A stretch of 29,543 nucleotides of DNA from Pseudomonadota bacterium (GCA_023433445.1 JAEZCS010000047.1:1-29543); one strand, 5' to 3'; positions 13,797 to 21,862 are shown, counted from the first letter of the stretch. Translations and numbers: made by a program. The notes: generated by a model from the sequence alone, not told the origin.

Positions 13797-16667
13797 ATGA
13801 TGCCCAAGCGTTTGATAAAGAGCTGCTTGCTGGCGGCAACCGCGATGCTTGCGCTGGCGGAGGCTCCGGCCATCGCTGGGCCTCTGGACGATCATTTCCA
13901 GAACCCGCCGATGGAGGCGCGGCCCCGGCTGCGTTGGTGGTGGCCAGGCGACGCGGTGACGGACGAAGAATTGCGTCGCGAGATCAAATTGATGGCGGAC
14001 ACGGGCTTTGCCGGTGCCGAGATTCAATCCTTCACGCCTAACTTCGTCACGTTGACGCCCGACGAGAAAGAGCGCGTCAATCAATATGCCGAGCCGTCAT
14101 TCTTCGCGCATGTCCGCACCGCGGCGGACGCAGCGAAGCAAGCCGGTTTGACGCTGGACTATACCCTTGGTTCCGCTTGGCCCTCTGGCGGCGGCTTTGT
14201 CATTACGCCGGAACTGGCTTTCACCGAACTTGCGATGGAGCGCACTGAGGTTAAAGGCGGCCAAGCCGGGCCGATCAAGCTCAATATCCCCAAGCGTACC
14301 CGCCGTTTGGGAGCGCTGAATTTCTTCGATGCCCGCGTTAAGGACCCGAAGGTTGCCGATTGGGGCAAGCGGATGGACGCCCGCGCGCGCACCGTGGCTG
14401 TGGTTGCCGTCAAGGGCGGGGCGCCGGAGTTGCAGCCCGCGGCAGCGGGCGCGATGGGTTTGACGCTGACGCCGTGGCGCGACGTCATCACGGCGGGAAC
14501 GCTGGACCCGTCCTCCAGCATCGTTCTGACAGACAAGATGAGCGATGATGGGACGCTTAACTGGACTCCGCCACCGGGCGACTGGCAGATTTTCGTGTTC
14601 CGCCAATATGCGTCCGATGTCGGCGTGCTGGGGGCGGCGGGGCAAGGCCCGCAACTGATCCTGGATCATATGAACCCGCAGGCTTTTGCGACGCATGCAG
14701 CCCGCGTCGGTGATCCGTTGGGCAAAGACCCTCCCGGCATCCGGTCGACGTTCGTCGACAGCCTGGAGTTGATGCAGGATATTCAGTGGGGCCCTGAATT
14801 GCTGCAACAGTTCAAGAAGCGGCGTGGGTACGACCTGACGCCCTATCTGCCCTTTGTCGTGCAGCCTGGATGGATGCAGGCGTGGAGCGAACATTGGTCT
14901 CTGCCCTATTTCGACACGCCGAACAGTGATCTGGCGGAACGGGTACGTGCCGACTACCGTCGCACCGTTTCCGACATGATGATCGATGGGTTCATAAAGC
15001 CCTTCGTGGCATGGAACCATGCGCGAGGGCTCAAGGCCAAGTTCCAGGCGCATGGCGGCGCGTTCGATACGATCCGGGGATATGGCCTCGCCGACATCCC
15101 GGAAACAGAGGACTTGCCGCATGAGGGCGATCCGTTTTTCATGCGAATGGCTCGGTCGGGCGCGCATCTCTACGGTCGTCCCATTGTGTCGGCAGAGGGC
15201 CTGGCGTGGAAGGACCGCCCCTATGAGGTGACCCCCGACGAGATGCGCCGCCGGATCGACACGCTCATCGCGGGCGGCGTCAATTCAATGATCCTGCATG
15301 GTTATAATTACCGATTCCATGCCGAAGACTGGCCGGGTTGGCACGCTTTCCAGCCCAGCCCCTTCGCTGGCGGCTTTTCCAGCATGCTGAACGAGACCAA
15401 TCCGGTCTGGCCAGCGATGAAACCGATGGCGGCTTATATCGGCCGCTTGCAGGCGGTGATGCAGGCAGGTGAGGCCGTCGTCCCTGTTGCCTATTTCTAC
15501 GGCCGCTACGGCTATTATATCGGCATCGAAGATGATGGCGCGGGCAAGCAGGCCGCGGAAAAGGCGTTCCTTGCGGGCGGCTATGATTTCGACCGGATCA
15601 ATCCTGATTCGATCGCCAATGCACGGGTCGAGGGAAGACAGCTCGTTTCGCAGGGTGGTCAGCGCTATCCGGTGCTGGTGCTGCCGCCGATCGACGGCAT
15701 CCAGGCAGAGACGGCCGAAGCGATTGCGCGTTTCGCAAAGGCTGGGCTGCCGGTGTTTTTCACCGATCGCACGCCTTCGCGGGACGAGGGGCTGGCCCAG
15801 GCGCGGCAACGCGATGCGCGCGTGAAGAAGGCGGTTGCGGCCGCGTTGAAGGCGGGTGCCCAGCTGGTGCCTTCTGCGGGCCTGACGGACAGACTGCGCG
15901 CTACGACGATCCCGGCCAATCTTCGCTTTGCCGGTGACGCGTCCGATCTGTACTTCGTCCAGCGGCGCATCGACGGTCGCACCGCGACCTTTATCCTCAA
16001 TCGTGGACAGGCCGATCGGCAGGTGACTGTGACACTGCCCGGCGCTGGCGGCGTCACGCGATGGAATGCGATGGACGGGACAATGGCGCCCGTCTCCGCG
16101 CAGGCGGCGGGGCAGGGGACGGACGTGCCGCTCAGGCTGGCGGCGGGAGAAAGCGCGCTGCTGATGCTCGATCCGCAGGCCAAGCCCGTGACGCTCCCGG
16201 CGGTGACGACTGTGGGCAGCGTGGCTTTGCCAGTGGATGGCTGGCAGCTTCAGGCCAAGGGCCATGTGCAGCGCAAGCCCTATGCGCGTGACTTCGCTTC
16301 GGTGAGCATGAAGGATTGGGCGCAAGTGCCCGAACTGTCGCGCTTTGCGGGAACGGCGACCTACAAACGGGCGATCAACGTCGATGCCGGGTGGCTGACC
16401 AAGGGCACGAACGTCATCCTCGACCTTGGCAAGGTGCATGACGTCGCGACGGTGACGGTCAATGGGCAGAGCGTGCCTACCTTGTTCTCTGCCCCCTTCA
16501 GGGTCGATGTGACAAAGCTGGTTCGCGCGGGCAAGAATGACATCAGCGTCGCGATCGCCAACGTGCCGCAAAATGCGATGATCGATCCCAAGGACACGAT
16601 CTACAAGAAGCTGACGCCAGTTCCGGCGGGGTGGGTCGGACCGGCCAGGTTGGAAGCGCAGCGTTGA
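13797..16667 (+). CDS. Secreted glycoside hydrolase, GH106 (alpha-L-rhamnosidase) type
   Basis: A 956-residue exported enzyme. The signal peptide ends near AIA|G (residue 27/28). The mature start RPRLRWWWPGDAVTDEEL (about 43-60) and the segment around D321/E324 leading to FKKRRGYDLTPYLP match the pattern I know from GH106 alpha-L-rhamnosidases, as does SAEGLAWKD with E467. These acidic residues are the best candidates for catalysis or metal binding, but I cannot assign roles. The last 130 residues look like a galactose-binding-type jelly roll (VTVNGQSV, PFRVDVTKLVRAGKNDI), also usual in the family. GGAGG at 13783-13787 supports the ATG at 13797. GH106 enzymes invert and cleave terminal alpha-L-rhamnose; related unclassified hydrolases share the fold, so the substrate remains inferred. 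Confidence 0.85.
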   Translation: MMPKRLIKSCLLAATAMLALAEAPAIAGPLDDHFQNPPMEARPRLRWWWPGDAVTDEELRREIKLMADTGFAGAEIQSFTPNFVTLTPDEKERVNQYAEPSFFAHVRTAADAAKQAGLTLDYTLGSAWPSGGGFVITPELAFTELAMERTEVKGGQAGPIKLNIPKRTRRLGALNFFDARVKDPKVADWGKRMDARARTVAVVAVKGGAPELQPAAAGAMGLTLTPWRDVITAGTLDPSSSIVLTDKMSDDGTLNWTPPPGDWQIFVFRQYASDVGVLGAAGQGPQLILDHMNPQAFATHAARVGDPLGKDPPGIRSTFVDSLELMQDIQWGPELLQQFKKRRGYDLTPYLPFVVQPGWMQAWSEHWSLPYFDTPNSDLAERVRADYRRTVSDMMIDGFIKPFVAWNHARGLKAKFQAHGGAFDTIRGYGLADIPETEDLPHEGDPFFMRMARSGAHLYGRPIVSAEGLAWKDRPYEVTPDEMRRRIDTLIAGGVNSMILHGYNYRFHAEDWPGWHAFQPSPFAGGFSSMLNETNPVWPAMKPMAAYIGRLQAVMQAGEAVVPVAYFYGRYGYYIGIEDDGAGKQAAEKAFLAGGYDFDRINPDSIANARVEGRQLVSQGGQRYPVLVLPPIDGIQAETAEAIARFAKAGLPVFFTDRTPSRDEGLAQARQRDARVKKAVAAALKAGAQLVPSAGLTDRLRATTIPANLRFAGDASDLYFVQRRIDGRTATFILNRGQADRQVTVTLPGAGGVTRWNAMDGTMAPVSAQAAGQGTDVPLRLAAGESALLMLDPQAKPVTLPAVTTVGSVALPVDGWQLQAKGHVQRKPYARDFASVSMKDWAQVPELSRFAGTATYKRAINVDAGWLTKGTNVILDLGKVHDVATVTVNGQSVPTLFSAPFRVDVTKLVRAGKNDISVAIANVPQNAMIDPKDTIYKKLTPVPAGWVGPARLEAQR

Positions 16668-17671
16668 GAGCGCTGCGTTTCGGGGCTGCGCTCGCTTCCT
16701 GCTTGCTGATAGCAGCGGCCCCGGCTGTCAGTACCCCGGAGCCCGATCTGAGCTCCGTCAACCGGGAGCTGCGGCCGATCGCACGCGGCATCATGCAGGC
16801 GCAGCGGAGCGGGACGACGTTCAAGCCTGCTCCGCCGGGTCCGCTTCCCGCCGGGGTTGAGGAGCGGCAGGCGGCGGGTTCGCGCGGGCATCCGCCGGTG
16901 CCGGTCTATGTCGTGAACGCTCACGCCGAACAGGGGCCGCCGCGCGGCGCCATTTTCTTCGTCCATGGCGGCGGCTTCATCGGCGGCGATGCGCGGGACA
17001 ATCTGCCTGCGCTTAAAAAACTGGCCGAGCGGCTGAACTGTGTGATCGTGTCGGTCCAGTATCGTTTGGCGCCGGAAACACGCTTTCCCGGACCGCTGGA
17101 GGACGCCTATGCAGGCCTCAAATGGCTGCATGGCAATGCCGCTGCGCTGGGCGTCGATCCGCACCGGATCGTCGTCATGGGCGAAAGCGCGGGCGGTGGC
17201 CTGGCTGCCATGCTGACGATCGCCGCGCGGGACAGGGGAGAGGTGCCGGTTGCGTTCCAGGCACTTGTTTACCCGATGCTGGATGATCGGACGGGATCAT
17301 CGCGCCCGGTTCCTCCGCATATCGGCCAATTGATCTGGACCGCCGAGTCCAACCGGAAAGGCTGGCAAGCCTTGCTTGGTCGGGCTCCCGGTGCTGCCAC
17401 CCAGCCTGAAGGATCGGTGCCTGCGCGGGTGAAGAATCTCAAGGGCCTTCCACCCACCTTTATCGGCGTCGGTTCCATCGACCTGTTCGTGGATGAGGAT
17501 GTGGAGTTTGCCCGCCGCCTTATCGATGCGGACGTGCCTACGGAACTGTTGGTGGTCCCCGGCGCGTTTCACGGATTCCAACTGATCGCGCCGCGCGCGG
17601 CCATATCGCAACAATTCAACGCCGCGCTTGATGCGGCGCTTGCCCGCGCCCTGTCACAGGAGAGGAAATAA
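16664..17671 (+). CDS. Secreted alpha/beta-hydrolase esterase, HSL (bacterial lipase IV) family
   Basis: A 335-residue carboxylesterase-type hydrolase. The oxyanion motif HGGGF is followed by the nucleophile elbow GESAGGG with S175, then D273 in GSIDLFVDED and H303 in GAFHGF, a complete HSL-type triad. The proposed start is TTG at 16664. It overlaps the previous stop as TTGA, has GGAAG about 8 nt upstream, and begins a clean signal peptide ending in the AAAPAVS region. A GTG at 16631 is possible but would add 11 residues before the signal and has no good ribosome-binding site. Located between two rhamnosidase-type genes, it most plausibly removes acetyl or other acyl groups from the same substrate. 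A lipid substrate is not excluded. Confidence 0.9.
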   Translation: MRALRFGAALASCLLIAAAPAVSTPEPDLSSVNRELRPIARGIMQAQRSGTTFKPAPPGPLPAGVEERQAAGSRGHPPVPVYVVNAHAEQGPPRGAIFFVHGGGFIGGDARDNLPALKKLAERLNCVIVSVQYRLAPETRFPGPLEDAYAGLKWLHGNAAALGVDPHRIVVMGESAGGGLAAMLTIAARDRGEVPVAFQALVYPMLDDRTGSSRPVPPHIGQLIWTAESNRKGWQALLGRAPGAATQPEGSVPARVKNLKGLPPTFIGVGSIDLFVDEDVEFARRLIDADVPTELLVVPGAFHGFQLIAPRAAISQQFNAALDAALARALSQERK

Positions 17672-20115
17672 TGAAAATGCGCACATTGCTGGCTGCCTCG
17701 CTCATGATGGGGGCTGCGCCCGCGGCCATGGCTCAATCCGGTGGAGCTGAAGGTTGGATCAGCCATGCGGAGGCGGGGCCGACGGCGCGCCCGATCGTCC
17801 TGCATTTCCGCCGCACTGTCACGCTGCCGAGCAAGCCGCGCGATTACAAGGTGCGCGTTACGGCCGATAATCGCTTCATATTGTTCGTCAATGGTACGCG
17901 CGTAGTGAGTGGTCCTTCGACGGGCGATATCGATCATTGGCGTGAGGGCAGCATCGACCTCGCGCCCTATTTGAAGCGAGGCGTCAACGTCATCGCGGCG
18001 ACGGTGTGGAACGGCGTGCAACCGCTGAAGGCCCCCGCGAATGCGACGCCCGCCCAGCTTTCTGCGGCTCGGGGAAACTCACTCTTCACCAACACCGCGC
18101 CGCTATTCCAGTTGAGCGTCGCGACCGGGTTCCGCCTCATTGGCGAAGGCAATGCGGCAGAGTTGTCGACCGACCAGCCGGGTTGGAGGGTGAAGCGCGA
18201 TCAGGGGCGCGGCTTTGCCAATGGCTGGGCGCAGGTGAAAAAATGGTATTATGTCGCGAGCAACCCAGAAAAGATCGATGCGGCCAAGGCTGATTTCGAC
18301 GCCGCTGGGCCTAAGGAAATAGGCGAGGGCTGGCAGGACGCCGTTCCCGCTCCCGATGCCGCGAAACGGACGCTGGTCGCCGACAAGCTGCCGCAGCAAT
18401 CCTACACGCCTGTGCCCGCGGGCAAGGTCGTGCGGACGGATCTGCCCGCCGCCATGGCCTTTCCCGCGCGGGCGGTGACGATCCCCGCCAACAGCAAGGC
18501 GACATTGCTGATCCAGCGCGACGCGATGGTGGCGGCTTATCCGCAGCTGGACGTGTCGGGCGGCAAGGATGCGACGATCAAGCTGCTGTGGTCAGAGGCG
18601 CTGTATGATGCGCAGGGCCGCAAGGGCGACCGCAACCTGATCGAGGATCGCAAGCCCGTCGGCATTTGGGACAGCTTCACCGCTGATGGACAAAAGCGCA
18701 GCTTCGCGCCGCTGTGGTGGCGGACTTGGCGCTATGCGGAAATTACGGTCGAGACCAAGGATCAGCCCTTGGTACTCGAAGGCCTGCGCGCCTACGAAAC
18801 CGGCTATCCGTTCAAACAGGTCGCCAAGTTCGAGAGCGACGATCCTGAACTCAAGCGGATTTTCGACATAGGCTGGCATACGGCGCGAATCGACGCGCAT
18901 GAAACCTACATGGACACAGCCTATTGGGAACAGCTGCAATATGCGGGCGATACGCGCCTCCAGATGCTGATCTCCTATGCTGTTTCCGGCGATCCGCGTC
19001 TGGCCGAGCAAGCGATCGATGCCTTCGCCGCATCCGATATAGAAGGCGGCCTGATAGAGGGCGCCTGGCCCACCCGCGGAAACAATGCGATCGCGCCCTT
19101 TTCGCTGATGTGGGTAGGCATGCTGGACGATTGGCGGCTACGCCAACCCGATACCGCGCCGATCATCCGCAACATTCCGCGCATGCGCCGGGTGCTGGAC
19201 TGGTTTGAAACCTATCGCCTTCCGAGCGGCCTGCGCGGCAAGAACCCGCAATGGAATTTCATCGATTGGGGCGGGCAGCCGGCGACCGACCGCACCGTGT
19301 TCCCCTCCTATGGAAAACAGACGGGTGAGACCTGCCTGATGAGCGTCAGCTGGCTGGGTGCTCTGCAACAGGGGGCGGCAATCGAAGCAGCCTTTGGCGA
19401 TAGTAGCGCGGCCCAACGCTACGCGGCACGTGCCCAGACGGTGAAGGCGGCAATCCGCGATCGCTGCTGGGTCCCCGCGCGCGGTCTTTACGCCGACAAT
19501 CCCGATGGTGACCGGTTTAGCCAGCATATGAATGCGCTCGCCATCCTCTATGATGTCGCGGACCGGGATGAGGCAGGCGCGATCATCGATCGGATCATGG
19601 CCCCCGGCAAAGGCATTGACGCGCCGGAAGGGATCACCAGCGTCAGCTATTATTTCTCCTGGTATCTGGCTCAGGCGCTGGTCCATGCCGGACGGAGCGA
19701 CCGCTATCTCGACATGCTCAAGACGTGGCGCGATCTGCTGGCGATGAACTATACGACCTGGCCCGAAGAACGTGATGATGCCGGTCAGGGCGGCAAGGGC
19801 CATTCGACCCGATCGGACAGTCACGCGTGGAGCGCGCATCCGACCGCCGACCTGCTCGGCATCGTGGCAGGCATCGGCCCCGCCGCGCCGGGCTACGCGA
19901 AGCTGAAGGTTGAGCCCATGTTGGGATCATTGAAGAACCTGTCCGCAACCGCAGCCACTCCCCAAGGGCCGGTAAGCGTTCGCTACCGGATTTCGGGGAG
20001 TACCCTGAACGCCGAGATCAGCCGACCAGCCGCGTTGCAGGGGGATTTCCTCTGGAATGGCAAGCGCTATCCGCTCACCCGCACGACCACCAAGCTGAAG
20101 GTGCCGCTCCGCTAA
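17671..20115 (+). CDS. Secreted alpha-L-rhamnosidase, GH78 type
   Basis: An 814-residue exported enzyme with a signal peptide ending AMA|Q (about residue 21/22). N-terminal beta-sandwich domains (about 35-370) include an FVNGTRV segment. An (alpha/alpha)6-barrel catalytic domain follows (about 385-735), then a C-terminal beta domain (about 740-812). The catalytic region reads DTAYWEQLQYAGDTRLQ, with D415, E420 and D427. Their 5- and 7-residue spacing equals that of D567, E572 and D579 reported for Bacillus GL1 RhaB. E699 or E700 in TTWPEERDD, before SDSHAWSAHP, is the likely general base. The ATG overlaps the esterase stop codon (TAATG) and GGAGAGG lies just upstream. Last gene of the hydrolase operon. 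Cleavage of alpha-L-rhamnosides is expected; the aglycone or polymer is unknown. Confidence 0.88.
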   Translation: MKMRTLLAASLMMGAAPAAMAQSGGAEGWISHAEAGPTARPIVLHFRRTVTLPSKPRDYKVRVTADNRFILFVNGTRVVSGPSTGDIDHWREGSIDLAPYLKRGVNVIAATVWNGVQPLKAPANATPAQLSAARGNSLFTNTAPLFQLSVATGFRLIGEGNAAELSTDQPGWRVKRDQGRGFANGWAQVKKWYYVASNPEKIDAAKADFDAAGPKEIGEGWQDAVPAPDAAKRTLVADKLPQQSYTPVPAGKVVRTDLPAAMAFPARAVTIPANSKATLLIQRDAMVAAYPQLDVSGGKDATIKLLWSEALYDAQGRKGDRNLIEDRKPVGIWDSFTADGQKRSFAPLWWRTWRYAEITVETKDQPLVLEGLRAYETGYPFKQVAKFESDDPELKRIFDIGWHTARIDAHETYMDTAYWEQLQYAGDTRLQMLISYAVSGDPRLAEQAIDAFAASDIEGGLIEGAWPTRGNNAIAPFSLMWVGMLDDWRLRQPDTAPIIRNIPRMRRVLDWFETYRLPSGLRGKNPQWNFIDWGGQPATDRTVFPSYGKQTGETCLMSVSWLGALQQGAAIEAAFGDSSAAQRYAARAQTVKAAIRDRCWVPARGLYADNPDGDRFSQHMNALAILYDVADRDEAGAIIDRIMAPGKGIDAPEGITSVSYYFSWYLAQALVHAGRSDRYLDMLKTWRDLLAMNYTTWPEERDDAGQGGKGHSTRSDSHAWSAHPTADLLGIVAGIGPAAPGYAKLKVEPMLGSLKNLSATAATPQGPVSVRYRISGSTLNAEISRPAALQGDFLWNGKRYPLTRTTTKLKVPLR

Positions 20116-20130
20116 TACGGACCGGCGAAC

Positions 20131-20168
20131 TCAACGCTTCGGGGCGCCCTTTGCCCCGAAGCCGTTGA
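20131..20168 (+). terminator. Long hairpin after the hydrolase operon
   Basis: TCAACG plus CTTCGGGGC (20131-20145) pair with GCCCCGAAG plus CGTTGA (20153-20168), a 15-bp stem with one bulged C (20162) and a 7-nt loop. It starts 15 nt past the GH78 stop codon. There is no T run, so it may be a terminator of either convergent gene or a 3'-end stabiliser. Confidence 0.6.
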
Positions 20169-20176
20169 GGTCGATC

Positions 20177-20200
20177 CAGCGGAGCAGCGCTTCTCCGCTG
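20177..20200 (-). terminator. Hairpin just past the epimerase-like gene
   Basis: CAGCGGAG (20177-20184) and CTCCGCTG (20193-20200) form an 8-bp stem with an 8-nt loop, 13 nt past the stop codon of the minus-strand gene. No T tract is present. Together with the neighbouring hairpin it separates two convergent genes. Confidence 0.45.
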
Positions 20201-20213
20201 CAATCCGGTCGGC

Positions 20214-21635
20214 TTAACCGGCGGCGTCGCCCCAAACTTGCGCGAAGAAGGGATTGCGCGCCGCCTCTGCTTCATAAGCGGCGGGATCAAGCATGGTGAC
20301 CGGGCACCAATGGCCACCCTGGAGGTAGAGGCGCGGCGTCATCGTAAAGCGATGGCCAGCAGCCGATTGCCATTCCACCGGTGAGTCCGGGCCATCGAAC
20401 GCGCTGCCCAGATATTTGCCACCGCGATATTCCGCCGCCGCCTTAAGGTCGTCGGGCCGCCAATCTTCGGGCGATCGGCTTTCGTCATAGCCATGGTCGA
20501 GCAAGGTGGGTTCCCGCGAGGGCTGGGCAAAGCGGAAGTCATCCCAGTTGCGGGGAATGGATTCCCATGCTTCCCGCGACCCGAAATAGGCGCGGATCTT
20601 TGCTTCGTTATTTGTCGCAAACCAGTTGAGGCTGCCATCGGGCCCTTTGGCCAGCTTTTCGATCTGCTTTGATATGAGGCCGGGCATGAGCTTGGGCACC
20701 ATGCGCGCTATCCATGGCATGTGGCGCGGCGCTTCTTCGAAATAGTCGTGCAGCGATTGTTCGCGGAACGGGACGAGGGCCTCCAGCCGATCGGAATCGG
20801 AATACCATTGACCGTGGAAATTCCGGGTAGCGAACCAGTGCGGTTTCAACACCTTGCGGTAGTTGGGCATGGTTTTTTCCATGAACTCATGGTTCACCAC
20901 CCGCGAAGAAGCGCCACCGCCCAGATTGTAGAAATTGCGCCAGAATGTGTCGGGCACATCATCGCCGCACAGCGCCGCCATCAGACGGCCGCTGTCGTTG
21001 GCGGTGGACCATTCGAACACGCCATTCAGCGGATTGTGAAACATGATGGGGTCGAAAATCTTCCACATCTCGAAATGAGCCATGCCGCTTTGGCGTACCG
21101 ATGCCCAGTGCGTGATCCCGCTCTGCGCGACAATCGCCTCGCCCTGGGTCTTCGTGACCGCATAATGATCGTAGGCGCTGATCTTGATCGGGTCGCCGGT
21201 GCGTCCCCATTGGACGGGCGCGTTGCGGCTGCCAGTTTCGGCGACGGTGCCGATATAGATGAGCCGCGTCTGCTTGGGATCACCCACCGCATGGATCGCG
21301 TCGACGATATTCTGCGCGCCGCCTACATTGACGCGGGTAACGACGTCGGCCGGAAGGCGATCTGCGAGTGGCGACACAAGCGCTCCGACATGTAGCACGA
21401 CGTCGGCGCCTTTTACACCCTCACGGATAGACGCAGGATCGGTAAGGTCCCCCCAGACGATCTCCGCAAGATTGCGACGCTCGACATCCTTCACGACAGG
21501 ATGCGCCTTTTCCTCGGGTCTCACCAATATCCGAAGGCGAAGTGAATCGGCTTTCGCGGCGATGCGCTTCGCCGTCTCGCGACCCATATTGCCGGTCGCG
21601 CCGGTAAGGAAAATAGTCTTGCGGCTGTCGATCAT
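20214..21635 (-). CDS. NAD(P)-binding epimerase/dehydratase-family protein with long C-terminal extension
   Basis: Residues 1-290 form an extended short-chain dehydrogenase fold. The nucleotide-binding motif TGATGNMG spans 11-18, WGDLTD is at 61-66, and the catalytic pair is Y158 and K162 in YAVTK. The last 180 residues (about 295-473) are unlike the usual epimerase end: rich in Trp, Pro and His, containing FATNNEAKIRAYFGSREAWE and TPRLYLQGGHWCPVTML, with no motif I recognise. The total of 473 aa is much longer than the usual 300-350. The start is supported by GAGGGGAG about 5 nt before the ATG. There is no signal peptide, so it should be cytosolic. Reduction, epimerisation or dehydration of a nucleotide sugar or aromatic/aliphatic alcohol are all possible. 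A sugar-nucleotide role is not suggested by its neighbours. Confidence 0.85.
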   Translation of the reverse strand: MIDSRKTIFLTGATGNMGRETAKRIAAKADSLRLRILVRPEEKAHPVVKDVERRNLAEIVWGDLTDPASIREGVKGADVVLHVGALVSPLADRLPADVVTRVNVGGAQNIVDAIHAVGDPKQTRLIYIGTVAETGSRNAPVQWGRTGDPIKISAYDHYAVTKTQGEAIVAQSGITHWASVRQSGMAHFEMWKIFDPIMFHNPLNGVFEWSTANDSGRLMAALCGDDVPDTFWRNFYNLGGGASSRVVNHEFMEKTMPNYRKVLKPHWFATRNFHGQWYSDSDRLEALVPFREQSLHDYFEEAPRHMPWIARMVPKLMPGLISKQIEKLAKGPDGSLNWFATNNEAKIRAYFGSREAWESIPRNWDDFRFAQPSREPTLLDHGYDESRSPEDWRPDDLKAAAEYRGGKYLGSAFDGPDSPVEWQSAAGHRFTMTPRLYLQGGHWCPVTMLDPAAYEAEAARNPFFAQVWGDAAG

Positions 21636-21709
21636 TTCGCTCCCCTCGATATGTCAGGCGTAATCGCACGTTGCCGTTTCTATAACAAGGGCCGGGTTGG
21701 TCACGGTAT

Positions 21710-21738
21710 GCGATCCACAGTTGGGATCGCGCGATCGC
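21710..21738. promoter_or_regulatory. GCGATC-rich palindromic cluster upstream of the epimerase-like gene
   Basis: GCGATCC (21710-21716) and GGATCGC (21724-21730) form a 7-bp inverted repeat with a 7-nt spacer. It is followed immediately by the perfect palindrome GCGATCGC (21731-21738). It lies about 75-100 bp before the start of the minus-strand epimerase-like gene, beyond a TATAGA (complement of 21679-21684) that could be its -10 box. It may be a regulator binding site. Confidence 0.3.
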
Positions 21739-21809
21739 CGGGTCGATAGGACAAATGGGCAAGAGATTGGCTTGACGGCCAACCCCAACTTCTAAAAGTA
21801 TCAAGGCAG

Positions 21810-21839
21810 GGCCGGTTGGATCACCACCGGCCTTTTCGT
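21810..21839 (+). terminator. Intrinsic terminator with no visible upstream gene
   Basis: GGCCGGT (21810-21816) pairs with ACCGGCC (21826-21832) over a 9-nt loop and is followed by TTTTCGTT. On this strand there is no coding gene in the preceding 1.7 kb, and the VOC gene starts 24 nt downstream. It could end a short non-coding transcript or act as an attenuator in the VOC leader. Confidence 0.65.
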
Positions 21840-21862
21840 TATTGGGAATGACCAGGGGTAGG

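Noticed and set aside
12438..15167. Several 200-360-codon minus-strand frames opposite the GH3 and GH106 genes.
   Set aside because: They mirror the third-position GC bias of the real genes and show no conserved features or ribosome-binding sites.
15285..16571. A 428-codon open frame on the minus strand opposite the GH106-type gene.
   Set aside because: Shadow of the coding strand; Arg/His-rich composition and no recognisable motif.
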